Source: Actinoallomurus soli
GTDB taxonomy: Bacteria > Actinomycetota > Actinomycetes > Streptosporangiales > Streptosporangiaceae
Assembly (NCBI RefSeq): GCF_024055715.1
Contig: NZ_JAMXMV010000012.1
Location: 221,739 to 285,738 of the forward strand
Reading direction: 5' to 3'
DNA length: 64,000 nt
Shown here in pieces: positions 53,272 to 61,634 of this stretch. The position numbers were made by a program, and so were the translations under genes. The notes under the pieces are model-generated. The model made no database searches. It had not been told where the DNA came from and saw nothing but the letters and a program-made list of their open reading frames with translations. How positions within the stretch are numbered: position 1 is the first letter of the stretch; each line of letters opens with the position of its first letter.

Positions 53272-53459
53272 GAGCTCATCAAGGGTCAGGCAGCGTGAAG
53301 GCCCGAGAGTGATCTCACCCCGGGGTCCCCAGCCTACGCGTCGCCGCTACCACAGGCCGCAGCGCCCCGGTCAAGCGGGTGGTCGACAACCGGTGGTGCA
53401 CGACACGGACAATGCCGAATGCGGCCACGGTGTGCGAGCGGGCGGCTACGCTCCGGGGC

Positions 53460-54164
53460 GTGACCGAGCTGCGGACCCCGCCGACCTTCGATCCCGACGT
53501 CTTCCACCAACGTGTTCGCGAGTACGCCGACGAGCGGCCGTACGAGCGGCTGCGGGTCCTCGACGCCGGCTGTGGGCGGAGCGTGCCGCTCGACCTGCGT
53601 CCCGCCGAGTGCCACGTCACCGGGGTCGACGACGACCTGCCGGAGGCGCGCGCGGGGGTCCGCGCCCGCCGCGACCTCGACGCCTGGCACCTCGGGGACC
53701 TGCGCACGGTCCCCATGCCGCCACGGGTGTACGACATCGTGCACGTCTCGTACCTGATCGAGCGGATCCCGCACGCCGAGCTGGTCCTCGACCGGTTCGT
53801 CGCCGCGCTCCGGCCCGGCGGGCTGATGCTGGTCCGGTTCCGGGACCGCGACAGCGCGTTCGGCCGCCTCGACCGGGTCGCCCCGGGATGGCTGCGCTCC
53901 GTCCTGTGGCTGCGCGGCACCCCGCCGCGCCCGGTGTACGAGCGGGTGGCGTCGGCCGCCGGCATGCGGGCGTACTGCCTGATGCGGGGCCTGGTCGTCG
54001 TCGACGAGCACACGTCCGCCGGGATGGTGGCCTGGTCAGGGACGATCGTGCGGCTGATGTGCCGGGCCGTGGGCGTTCTGTCCAGGAATCGCGCGACCTC
54101 GGCGTACAGCGACGTCGCCATGGTGATCCGCAAGCCGGAGAATCGCTACGCGCGCATCATCTGA
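53460..54164 (+). CDS. SAM-dependent methyltransferase-like protein
   Basis: 234-residue class I methyltransferase-like protein. Motif I is VLDAGCGRSVPLDL (about 34-47), the acidic strand-2 end is VTGVDDDLPEAR, and post-I/II regions are VYDIVHVSYLIERI and LRPGGLMLVRFRDRD. Motif I is looser than the usual E-x-G-x-G-x-G. GTG 53460 is taken as start because homologous-looking sequence begins there; an upstream GTG at 53379 is possible. The next gene on the same strand is the APS kinase fusion, 61 bp away. The substrate is unknown. Confidence 0.78.
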   Translation: MTELRTPPTFDPDVFHQRVREYADERPYERLRVLDAGCGRSVPLDLRPAECHVTGVDDDLPEARAGVRARRDLDAWHLGDLRTVPMPPRVYDIVHVSYLIERIPHAELVLDRFVAALRPGGLMLVRFRDRDSAFGRLDRVAPGWLRSVLWLRGTPPRPVYERVASAAGMRAYCLMRGLVVVDEHTSAGMVAWSGTIVRLMCRAVGVLSRNRATSAYSDVAMVIRKPENRYARII

Positions 54165-54225
54165 GGTGGCGTCGGCAGAGCGTAGAGTGCAATGGTCAAC
54201 GGTCGAGACACGATCGGAGCCTGCG

Positions 54226-55782
54226 TTGACGACGGAAGCCGGCGACCTACGCGACCTGCCGAGCCTGACGCCCGGCCCGGCCGAGCTGGCCGACCTCGAA
54301 CTGCTGCTGAACGGCGCGTTCCATCCGCTCACCGGTTTCCTCGGCGCGGTGGACGCGGCGACCGTGTCCGCCGCCGGACGGCTGTCCGACGGCACGCCGT
54401 GGCCGGCGGCCGTGACGATCGCCGTCCCGGAGGACCTCACCAAGGAGGACCGGGTCGTCCTGACCGATCCGGAGGGCGTGCCGCTCGCGGTCCTGCACAT
54501 CGCCGAGACGTGGCAGGACAACGCGTCACCGGCCGGGTTCCCCGAGGATGATCCGCTTCGCGCGTCGGGGACGACCTCCTGGCACGCGGCCGGCCGGGTC
54601 GAGGCGCTGGCCCTGCCGGAGCACGGGACGTTCCGCCGGCTCCGCCTGCCCCCGCGCGAGGTGCGCGCGGAGCTGGCCGGGGCGACGACGCTGGCGCTGG
54701 CGACCCGTGGTCCGCTGCACCGGCGCCATCTCGGCCAGCTGCGCCAGCTCGCCGAGAAGCTCGACGCGCGGCTGCTGCTGATGCCGTTGATCGGCGAGGG
54801 CCACGACGACGCGCTCGTCCGCGCTCTGCTGGCCGTGCGCCGCGAGCTGCCGGCCGGCACGCTCGTCGTTCCCGTGCCGCTCATCGAGCGGCCGGGCCGT
54901 GACCTGGCCCTCGCGGCCCACGTCGCCGCGGCGTACGGCGCCACCCATTTCTTCCTGGAGCCCGCCGCCGGCGCTGAGGAGGCCGCGCGGGCGGGTGCGC
55001 AGGCCCTGCCGCTGACGAGCGGACAGCTCCCGATCGAGCCGGTCACGCCGGAGCCGTGGGCGTACGACGAGAGCGTCGAGGTGTGGCGTCCGGTCTCCAA
55101 GATCGAGCCTGACCACATCCGGCCGGAGCCGACCGAGGCGGAGCTCGCCGCGATGCTGGACCGCGGCGAGAAGATCCCGGAGTGGTTCACGCTGCCGGCG
55201 GTGGCGGAGGAGCTGCGCCGGGCCAACCCACCGCGGCACGAGCGGGGTCTCACCGTCTTCTTCACGGGCCTGTCCGGCTCGGGCAAGTCCACGATCGCCC
55301 GCGGGCTCGCCGACGCGCTCGTCGAGCGGGGCGGCCGCACGGTCACCCTCCTGGACGGCGATGTCGTCCGCCGGCTGCTGTCGGCGGGCCTGACGTTCTC
55401 CCGTGACGACCGGGACCTCAACATCCGCCGCATCGGCTACGTCGCCGCCGAGATCACCCGGCACGGCGGGGTGGCGATCTGCGCGCCGATCGCGCCGTAC
55501 GCCGCGACGCGGGCGGAGGTGCGCCGGATGGTGAACGCCACGGGCGACTTCGTCCTGGTCCACGTGGCCACGCCGCTGGAGGAGTGCGAGCGCCGCGACC
55601 GCAAGGGCCTGTACGCCAAGGCGCGGGCCGGCCTGATCCCGGAGTTCACCGGCATCTCCGACCCCTATGAGGTCCCGGACGACGCCGAGCTGACCATCGA
55701 CACCTCGCAGCTGACGCCCGAGGCCGCGGTGGAGCGGGTCCTGGACCTGCTCGTCGCCGGCGGCTGGGTGCGCTCCGAGTAA
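54226..55782 (+). CDS. ATP sulfurylase-like / adenylylsulfate kinase fusion
   Basis: About 518 residues. The N-terminal two thirds resemble ATP sulfurylase (ELLLNGAFHPLTGFLG, then TRGPLHRRHLGQL at about 159-171, which keeps H-x-x-H). The canonical QxRNP is changed to ATRGP, and the region where GRDHAG should be reads THFFLEPAAGA, so sulfurylase activity is doubtful. The C-terminal APS kinase is complete: GLSGSGKST (about 347-355), LLDGDVVRRLLSAGLTFS, FTGISDPYEVP. It makes PAPS from APS. TTG 54226 has ggag 6 nt upstream; GTG 54166 is an alternative. TauE exporter gene follows. Confidence 0.87.
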   Translation: MTTEAGDLRDLPSLTPGPAELADLELLLNGAFHPLTGFLGAVDAATVSAAGRLSDGTPWPAAVTIAVPEDLTKEDRVVLTDPEGVPLAVLHIAETWQDNASPAGFPEDDPLRASGTTSWHAAGRVEALALPEHGTFRRLRLPPREVRAELAGATTLALATRGPLHRRHLGQLRQLAEKLDARLLLMPLIGEGHDDALVRALLAVRRELPAGTLVVPVPLIERPGRDLALAAHVAAAYGATHFFLEPAAGAEEAARAGAQALPLTSGQLPIEPVTPEPWAYDESVEVWRPVSKIEPDHIRPEPTEAELAAMLDRGEKIPEWFTLPAVAEELRRANPPRHERGLTVFFTGLSGSGKSTIARGLADALVERGGRTVTLLDGDVVRRLLSAGLTFSRDDRDLNIRRIGYVAAEITRHGGVAICAPIAPYAATRAEVRRMVNATGDFVLVHVATPLEECERRDRKGLYAKARAGLIPEFTGISDPYEVPDDAELTIDTSQLTPEAAVERVLDLLVAGGWVRSE

Positions 55783-55886
55783 GGGTTCCGTCACCGAACG
55801 CCAACGGGGGCCTGCCTGGCGCTCCCCGGCCATCACCGTTTAACCTGAGTGTCCGACTTTCCCGATATAACGGGTAGGGCATACGG

Positions 55887-56876
55887 ATGCACTTCGATTA
55901 TCAGATGGCCATGGGCTCGTTCCTGGTCGCGATCGTGGTGGGATTGACCGGAATGGGCGGCGGCGCCCTGATGACGCCGATGCTCACCGTCTTCTTCGGC
56001 GTCCCGCCGCTCACCGCGGTCTCCAGCGACCTCGTCGCCGCAGCCGTCATGAAGCCCGTCGGCAGCCTCGTGCACCTGCGCCGCGGGACCGTCAACCTGC
56101 GCCTCGTCGCCTGGCTGTGCGCCGGATCGGTACCGACCGCGTTCTGCGGCGTCCTGCTCGCCCGCGCGCTCGGGCACGGCAGCCGGGTGCAGGACGTCAT
56201 CGAGATCGCCCTCGGCGTCGCCCTGCTCATCGCCGCCTCCGGTCTCGTCATCCGCAGCTACCTGACCATGGCCGCCGGTGGCCCGCGCCGGGCGGCCCGT
56301 GCCTCCTCCCCCGACGACGGCGCGCCCTCGGCGGCCGTTTCCGTACGCCCAATCCCGACAATGCTGGTGGGAGCGGTGGGCGGCCTGGTCGTCGGCATGA
56401 CCTCGGTCGGCTCCGGTTCGTTGATCGTCGTCGCCCTCCTCGCCCTGTACCCGAAGCTCACCGCCAACCGCCTCGTCGGCACCGACCTGCTGCAGGCCGT
56501 GCCCCTGGTGTGGTCGGCGGCGCTCGGTCACATCCTCTTCGGCGACTTCAAGCTCAGTGTGACGCTCGCGCTGCTGGCCGGGTCGATCCCCGGCGTCATC
56601 CTCGGCTCGCTGGCGTCGTCCCGGGCCCCGGGCGGCCTGATCCGGTGGGCGCTGGCGTTCGTCCTGCTGGCGTCGGCGCTGAAGATGTTCAACGTGGGCA
56701 CGACGCCGATGGCGTGGGCGCTGGTCGCCGCGGCGGTCGGCGGCACGGCCGCCTGGTCCCTGCTCCGCGCCTGGAACGGCCTCCGCGCGCTCCCCCTCCC
56801 CCGCCACGACGCGCCACCCCTGAGGACCGTCCCGATCCGCCGCTCCGAAAAAGACCCGTCCGTCGTCCCTCACTGA
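55887..56876 (+). CDS. TauE/SafE-family sulfite or organosulfonate exporter
   Basis: 329-residue membrane protein with two four-helix halves. The conserved family loops are LTGMGGGALMTPML (about 20-33) and VGMTSVGSGSLIVVALL (about 169-185). ANRLVGTDLLQAVPL follows in the second half. A cytoplasmic basic linker (GPRRAARASSPDDG) separates the halves, and a 35-residue hydrophilic tail ends the protein. Directly after the APS kinase fusion, it fits a role in exporting sulfite or a sulfonate, or in sulfate-linked transport, but direction and substrate are inference. Confidence 0.87.
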   Translation: MHFDYQMAMGSFLVAIVVGLTGMGGGALMTPMLTVFFGVPPLTAVSSDLVAAAVMKPVGSLVHLRRGTVNLRLVAWLCAGSVPTAFCGVLLARALGHGSRVQDVIEIALGVALLIAASGLVIRSYLTMAAGGPRRAARASSPDDGAPSAAVSVRPIPTMLVGAVGGLVVGMTSVGSGSLIVVALLALYPKLTANRLVGTDLLQAVPLVWSAALGHILFGDFKLSVTLALLAGSIPGVILGSLASSRAPGGLIRWALAFVLLASALKMFNVGTTPMAWALVAAAVGGTAAWSLLRAWNGLRALPLPRHDAPPLRTVPIRRSEKDPSVVPH

Positions 56877-57206
56877 CCCGCTCCCCTGCCGTCCCCGCCC
56901 AGGAGGCGTTACAGAGGCCCCCCGCCACCGCCTCGTTGCCGCCGCCGCGCCCTGGTCGCCGCCGCGGTGGTCTGGTTGCCGTCGACGGTGACGGTCGATG
57001 ACCGATTCGCCGGGTCTGGAACGTCACTGCCGACGGCGAAGTGGCCGATCGATCCGGCGCAGGGGGCCGCCGCCCGGACCAGGACGGGGTTCCGCCATCC
57101 GATCATCATCACGTGCTCGGAGCGGCCCGCCGGGCTCGGCCGCGCGTCTCCATCACCGGGACCGGGCAGGGGTGCGTGACGGGGAGATGGTCCGTACGGT
57201 GGGGGC
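56877..57206. other. Intergenic interval without a supported gene
   Basis: 330 bp between the TauE gene and the two-component kinase. The sequence is GC-rich with cgccgc runs. Open frames exist on both strands but none shows domain-like sequence or a convincing ribosome site. It presumably holds the kinase promoter. Confidence 0.5.
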
Positions 57207-58481
57207 GTGGATCTCACACGGCTGCGCCGTCGGGCGGAAGCGCTTCCGCCGTGGGCCGGGGAGGCCATTGTGTGTGCGGCCGCTCTGGCGGTGAGCGTCT
57301 ACCGCATCGGTACCGCGACGCCGGACGGTGGCGAGCGGAGTCCCGACGCCTGGGCGTACGGGCTCGGGCTCACGATGGCCGTGGCGTTGCCGATCCGCCG
57401 GCGCCGGCCGGCCCTGGCGCTCAGCGTCGTCTTCCTGCTGTGGGTGATCTACCACGTCGCGAACTATCCGGGCGGAGCACCGGCCGTACCGGTCTGGATC
57501 GCGCTGTACTCGGTGGCCGCCGCGCCACGGCGGAGGATGGGGCTGGCGCTCGCGGGCTGGCTGATCGTGTCGGACGCGCTGGCCCGGACGAAGTACACCG
57601 GCGCCGGCCTGTTCGACGCGGCGCTCGACGGGTCGACGGTGGTGTTCGTCGCGGCGCTGTTACTGGGCGACTCCGTCCGCAGCCGTCGCGCCCGACGCGC
57701 CGAGTTCGAGGCCCGTCTGGCGCTGCTGGCCGCGCACCGGGACCAGGTCGCCGCGCAGCGGCTCACCGAGGAGCGGATGCGCATCGCCCGCGAACTCCAC
57801 GACGTGTCCGCGCACACGATCGCCGTGATCAACGTGCAGGCGAGCGTGGCCGCCGAACTGCTGACCGAGGCCCCCGACCAGGCTCGGGAGGCACTCGATG
57901 CGGTCCGGCGGGCCGGTGGCGAGGCGCTGGCCGAGATGCGGGCGACCGTCGGCGTCCTGCGGGAGCGGGACGGAGCGGAAGGCGGCGTGGCACCCCCGGC
58001 TCCGGGCATCGACCGGCTGCCGGACCTGGCCCTGGCCTGTGCCGGTGGCGGGCCGCGCGTCGAGGTGCGGGTCGAAGGCGAGCGCCGTCCGCTGCCCCGG
58101 CTGGTGGAGTTCACGGCCTACCGGATCGCCCAGGAGTCCCTCACCAACGCATTGCGTCATTCCGACGCCGACCTGGTGGAGATCCTGGTCCGGTACGACG
58201 AGGCCGGGCTCGCTCTGGAGATTCGCGACGACGGCGGCGGAGGTCACGGCCGCACCGGCCGACCCGGGGATGTCACGGAGGGCAACGGCCTGCGGGGCAT
58301 GGCCGAACGCGCGGCCGGCCTGGGCGGCCGGTTGACCTCCGGCCCGTTCGAGTGGCCCAACGGCGCCGGGCGAGGTTTCCGGGTACGCGCCTGGCTGCCG
58401 GCCGTGGACGACGACGTGACGATGCGCAAGAGGGGGGCGTCCCGCGTGGGCGACCGGCCGAGGGACGAGGAGGCGACGTGA
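57207..58481 (+). CDS. NarL-type sensor histidine kinase
   Basis: 424-residue kinase. Four to five hydrophobic segments cover about 18-160 with no large extracytoplasmic loop, so it may sense a membrane signal. The HisKA_3 dimerisation domain holds the phospho-His (~196) in RELHDVSAHTIAVI. The HATPase has ESLTNALRHSDA and RDDGGGG and NGLRGMAERAAGLGG. The C-terminal ~25 residues are charged. The GTG at 57207 is the only good candidate for a full TM region. Its stop overlaps the response regulator start (GTGA at 58478-58481). Confidence 0.92.
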   Translation: MDLTRLRRRAEALPPWAGEAIVCAAALAVSVYRIGTATPDGGERSPDAWAYGLGLTMAVALPIRRRRPALALSVVFLLWVIYHVANYPGGAPAVPVWIALYSVAAAPRRRMGLALAGWLIVSDALARTKYTGAGLFDAALDGSTVVFVAALLLGDSVRSRRARRAEFEARLALLAAHRDQVAAQRLTEERMRIARELHDVSAHTIAVINVQASVAAELLTEAPDQAREALDAVRRAGGEALAEMRATVGVLRERDGAEGGVAPPAPGIDRLPDLALACAGGGPRVEVRVEGERRPLPRLVEFTAYRIAQESLTNALRHSDADLVEILVRYDEAGLALEIRDDGGGGHGRTGRPGDVTEGNGLRGMAERAAGLGGRLTSGPFEWPNGAGRGFRVRAWLPAVDDDVTMRKRGASRVGDRPRDEEAT

Positions 58482-59161
58482 CGATTCGGGTGTTGGTGGC
58501 CGACGACCAGGCGCTCGTCCGGGCCGGGTTCCGCATCCTCCTCGACCGGGCGGAGGACCTTGAGGTCGTCGCGGAGGCCGCCGGCGGTGAGGAGGCGGTC
58601 GCCCTGACCCGGGCGCACCGCCCTGACGTCGTGCTCATGGACGTGCGGATGCCCGGCACGGACGGGCTCGCCGCGACGAGGCGGATCCTCGCCGACGAGC
58701 GGACGCCGGACGTCAGAGTGATCGTCCTGACCACCTTCGACCTGGACCGGTACGTCTTCGCCGCGCTGCACGCGGGGGCCAGCGGGTTCCTGCTCAAGGA
58801 CATCGACCCCGAGGCGCTGCGGCAGGCGGTGCGCACGGTGTTCAAGGGGGACGCCCTGCTCGCGCCGCAGGTGACCCGCCGGTTGATCTCGGCGTTCGTG
58901 GGGCGGCCGGACGGGCCGTCGTTCGACCCGGCCCTGTCGGGGGCTCTCACCGACCGGGAGCGCGAAGTGGTGGCGCTCGTCGCCGAGGGCATGTCCGACC
59001 AGGACGTGGGCCGGCGGCTGGGGATGAGTCCCGCGACGGCGAAGACCCACGTCAACCGGGCGATGACCAAGGTGAGCGCGCGAGACCGTGCCCAGCTCGT
59101 GGTGTTCGCCTACCGGTCGGGGCTGGCGGTGACGCCACCCGGGGTACCGCCCCGGCGGTAG
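58478..59161 (+). CDS. NarL/LuxR-type response regulator
   Basis: 227-residue regulator. The receiver domain starts VTIRVLVADDQALVRAGFRILL and has the phospho-acceptor Asp in VVLMDVRMPGTDGL (about 54) and the Lys in FLLKDIDPE. The C-terminal LuxR helix-turn-helix has LTDREREVVALVAEGMSDQDV and SPATAKTHVNRAM. aggagg lies just before the GTG. It is coupled to the kinase. The next gene, a membrane protein 108 bp downstream, is a candidate target. Confidence 0.94.
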   Translation: MTIRVLVADDQALVRAGFRILLDRAEDLEVVAEAAGGEEAVALTRAHRPDVVLMDVRMPGTDGLAATRRILADERTPDVRVIVLTTFDLDRYVFAALHAGASGFLLKDIDPEALRQAVRTVFKGDALLAPQVTRRLISAFVGRPDGPSFDPALSGALTDREREVVALVAEGMSDQDVGRRLGMSPATAKTHVNRAMTKVSARDRAQLVVFAYRSGLAVTPPGVPPRR

Positions 59162-59269
59162 TTCTCGTACCACGACCGCCGTATCGGATCGCATCGCGAG
59201 GCGGATGGAATTCACGGCGCGGCTCCCTAGCGTTGCCTGCGTAGTCATTCACTCGGTAAGGGAGAAACC

Positions 59270-59905
59270 ATGCAGCCGGTTTTCCGGACAATCGCCGGTG
59301 TCTGCCTCGTCATAGGTCCGACACTCCAGGGAATCTCGACTTTCTATTGGACCGACCGCTACCAGGGCATCACCGCCGGAACTCTCATCGTGGCCGCGAC
59401 GACCTGCTGGCTCATCGGTCTCGTCGCGGTGTACCGCCTCATCGAGCCGAGAGTGCCGCGCTACGCGGCGATCGCACTGCCGGTGGCGATTTACGGGTGC
59501 GTCGGCGGAGCCTCGTTCGGGCTGCAGGGAATGCACGAGGAACTGTTCAACGTCTCGCACACCGAGGCGGTGCGGCTGATCCAACAGCATCCCGGGGCGG
59601 CGTTCGTGACGTTCTGGTTCGCCGGCTCGGCCTTTCCACTCAGCCTCTTCATGCTCGGCGTCGTGCTCACCCGGATCCGGGCGGTGCCCTGGCCGATCGG
59701 CGTCCTGCTGTTCGGCGGCGCCATCGCGTTCCCGCTCAGTCGCGTACCGCGCGAAATAGCGATAGCCCACCTCGCGGACCTCGTACTGCTGGCGCCTTTC
59801 GCCTATCTCGGGACTCGGATCGTGCTGGGCCATCTGGCCATGGCGCCTGCCTCGGACCGCTCGACGGCCGCTTTGCCGGATTCGCCGATGAGCGCACGAC
59901 AATGA
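59270..59905 (+). CDS. Multi-TM hypothetical membrane protein
   Basis: 211-residue protein with about six hydrophobic segments (roughly 7-25, 34-56, 66-84, 112-134, 142-158, 165-185). One loop, FGLQGMHEELFNVSHTEAVRLIQQ, is probably outside the membrane. No named family is recognised. The ATG has aagggag upstream. It directly follows the NarL-type system, so it may be regulated by it, a pattern common for actinomycete kinase-regulator pairs and small membrane proteins. Confidence 0.75.
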   Translation: MQPVFRTIAGVCLVIGPTLQGISTFYWTDRYQGITAGTLIVAATTCWLIGLVAVYRLIEPRVPRYAAIALPVAIYGCVGGASFGLQGMHEELFNVSHTEAVRLIQQHPGAAFVTFWFAGSAFPLSLFMLGVVLTRIRAVPWPIGVLLFGGAIAFPLSRVPREIAIAHLADLVLLAPFAYLGTRIVLGHLAMAPASDRSTAALPDSPMSARQ

Positions 59906-60018
59906 GCAGGCAATGATTCAGCAGCCCACCGCCCGGAGCGTGATCGGCATATCCGCTCCGGGTACGCCCGCCGAATGGACCGTTCGTGTCCGGCAGCAGC
60001 GACTCGCAGGGGTGAAGA

Positions 60019-60585
60019 ATGATTCGACGGGGCACCTTGGGCGCATCGACCGGTGAAATGGTCACGATCCACCGAATAGCGGCCGCCTGGGGCCTGGTGG
60101 TCGGCGTCGCCGGCCTCGCCTCGCTTCCCTCCGCGGCCGAGGCCGCCCGAATCCCGGCGGCCGCGCAGGAACGTCTCGTCACCGATCACAACAATGACGG
60201 CAACGGCCACCACAACGCCACCGCCATGTCCGTACGCAGTCCCATCCGCAATCGCGGCTATCAGCACACCACCAACCGGAACGCCGGAGGTGTGAGTGAC
60301 GCGCAGAACGCCTTGTGTCATCGCGCCCGGGTCTGCAACCTGACGCAGAGGGTCACCATCGTGAATCCCGAGCGACCGGCACCACCGACGGCCGAGGCCC
60401 CCGCACCGGCCCAACTCGCCACAGTGCCGGGGCAGACCACCGCCGCGTCCGCCGGTCCCCTGCTCTCCATGGGTCCGTACGGTCTGATGCTGGCGGGCGA
60501 AGACTCCGCCGGTCCGTCCTCCTCAGCCGAGGACGCCGGGGATCCGATGCGGTGGCTCGGCTGGCCGGCCGGTCCCTTCTCCTGA
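60019..60585 (+). CDS. Secreted hypothetical protein
   Basis: 188-residue protein with an N-terminal signal peptide (HRIAAAWGLVVGVAGLASL, probable cleavage after SAAEA near residue 42). The mature part has an Asn/His-rich stretch (DHNNDGNGHHNATAMS) and a central NRGYQHTTNRNAGGVSD. One close cysteine pair follows, ALCHRARVC, which could form a disulfide. The C-terminal half is Pro/Ala-rich. The ATG at 60019 would give an 18-residue n-region before ATG 60058. No known family; a surface or spore-associated role is only a guess. Confidence 0.65.
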   Translation: MIRRGTLGASTGEMVTIHRIAAAWGLVVGVAGLASLPSAAEAARIPAAAQERLVTDHNNDGNGHHNATAMSVRSPIRNRGYQHTTNRNAGGVSDAQNALCHRARVCNLTQRVTIVNPERPAPPTAEAPAPAQLATVPGQTTAASAGPLLSMGPYGLMLAGEDSAGPSSSAEDAGDPMRWLGWPAGPFS

Positions 60586-60597
60586 CCGGGGTGCCGG

Positions 60598-61497
60598 TCA
60601 GGGTCCGGGGCGGCGGTCGGCGGCGAGCTGGTCGAGCAGGTCGGGGACCTTGGGGTACGCGGAGACGTCGATCTTGCGGGCGAAGAACGCGTCGCTGGCC
60701 CGCAGCTCGTCCAGGTGCGCCGCGGTGATCAGGTCGGGATGGCTCGCGTCGGCACCCCACCGGATGAACCGCCTGCTGTCATCGGCGACCGAGCGGGCCG
60801 GCCGAGCGTTCAGGGCCAGCGAGCAGATGAAGGTCTCGTCCGGGATCGGCGCATACCGCAGATAGCGCAGCAGGCGGTCGGCCAGCGGGTCGGCCAGCAT
60901 GCCGTGCACGGTCTCGGCGGACAGGTTGAACCACATGTCGCCGACGTACAGCCCCACCCCGTCCCGGTAGGGATGCCGCCGCTCGAACGGCAGCGGCACC
61001 GATCGGTGGGTGCCGGGCAGCCGCCGCTTGCGCAGGTAGCGGCGGCGGGTCACCGCCTGCCAGGGGTCGGTGTCCGCCGCCGGATCGGGAGTGACGGCGA
61101 AGTGCCGCAGATAGGCGTCGTACGGTGAGGCGGCGAGCTCCTTCTCGATCGCGGTGACGGGCCGGATCGGGTAGTCCTGGCCCGACACCAGGAGCACCCA
61201 GGAGAACTCCGGGATGTTGGCCGCCACCCAGCGCAGCGACCGCCACTGCGCCTCGACCAGGGAGAGTCTTCCCCACTGGCAGGGGCGGGCGTCGGGGATC
61301 AGCGCGACGTTCGAGGACGGACGCAGATTGAGCGGCTCACCGCTCGGGTCGTGGTGGATCACCGCGACCGTGTCGACGCCGGTCCGGATCCGGTCCACGA
61401 GCCGGGCGACCTGCCCGGGGTTCCGGTGCGACAGCACGATCACGACCAGCGGTCCGCCGCCCACGCCCATCCCGCGCCTTTCACCGAGTTCCGCCAT
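60598..61497 (-). CDS. GT14-like (core-2/I-branching) glycosyltransferase
   Basis: 299-residue protein matching the beta-1,6-N-acetylglucosaminyltransferase-type family. The N-terminal strand is VVIVLSHRNPGQVARLVDRI. IPDARPCQWGRLSLVEAQWRS has the W-G-x-x-S core (about 72-80), FSWVLLVSGQDYPIRP is the family's S-G-x-D-x-P motif, and YRDGVGLYVGDMWFNLS and PDETFICSLALN (about 220) follow. It lacks a signal peptide or TM, so it acts in the cytoplasm. It is convergent with the secreted protein gene and divergent from the kinase-like gene. Donor and acceptor are unknown. Confidence 0.85.
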   Translation of the reverse strand: MAELGERRGMGVGGGPLVVIVLSHRNPGQVARLVDRIRTGVDTVAVIHHDPSGEPLNLRPSSNVALIPDARPCQWGRLSLVEAQWRSLRWVAANIPEFSWVLLVSGQDYPIRPVTAIEKELAASPYDAYLRHFAVTPDPAADTDPWQAVTRRRYLRKRRLPGTHRSVPLPFERRHPYRDGVGLYVGDMWFNLSAETVHGMLADPLADRLLRYLRYAPIPDETFICSLALNARPARSVADDSRRFIRWGADASHPDLITAAHLDELRASDAFFARKIDVSAYPKVPDLLDQLAADRRPGP

Positions 61498-61634
61498 TGC
61501 GTGACCGAGCGTACTGGCGTTCCGGAAAAGCGGTGACGAGTCCGATGATGAAAGGCCGATTACGGTAAAGTGCCGGGAAAGTTGAAGTCGGTCACCGGGG
61601 CGGATCCGGGCTGATCAAGGGCACAGGGGGCGCA

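Noticed and set aside
48985..53298. Very long open frame on the + strand opposite mfd
   Set aside because: It mirrors the high-GC codon structure of mfd, has Arg/Val/Leu/His-rich low-information sequence and no domain; the minus-strand mfd is complete with all motifs.
56909..57268. Minus-strand frame in the gap before the NarL-type kinase
   Set aside because: Low-complexity Pro/Arg/Gly sequence, overlaps the kinase start, no ribosome site or domain.
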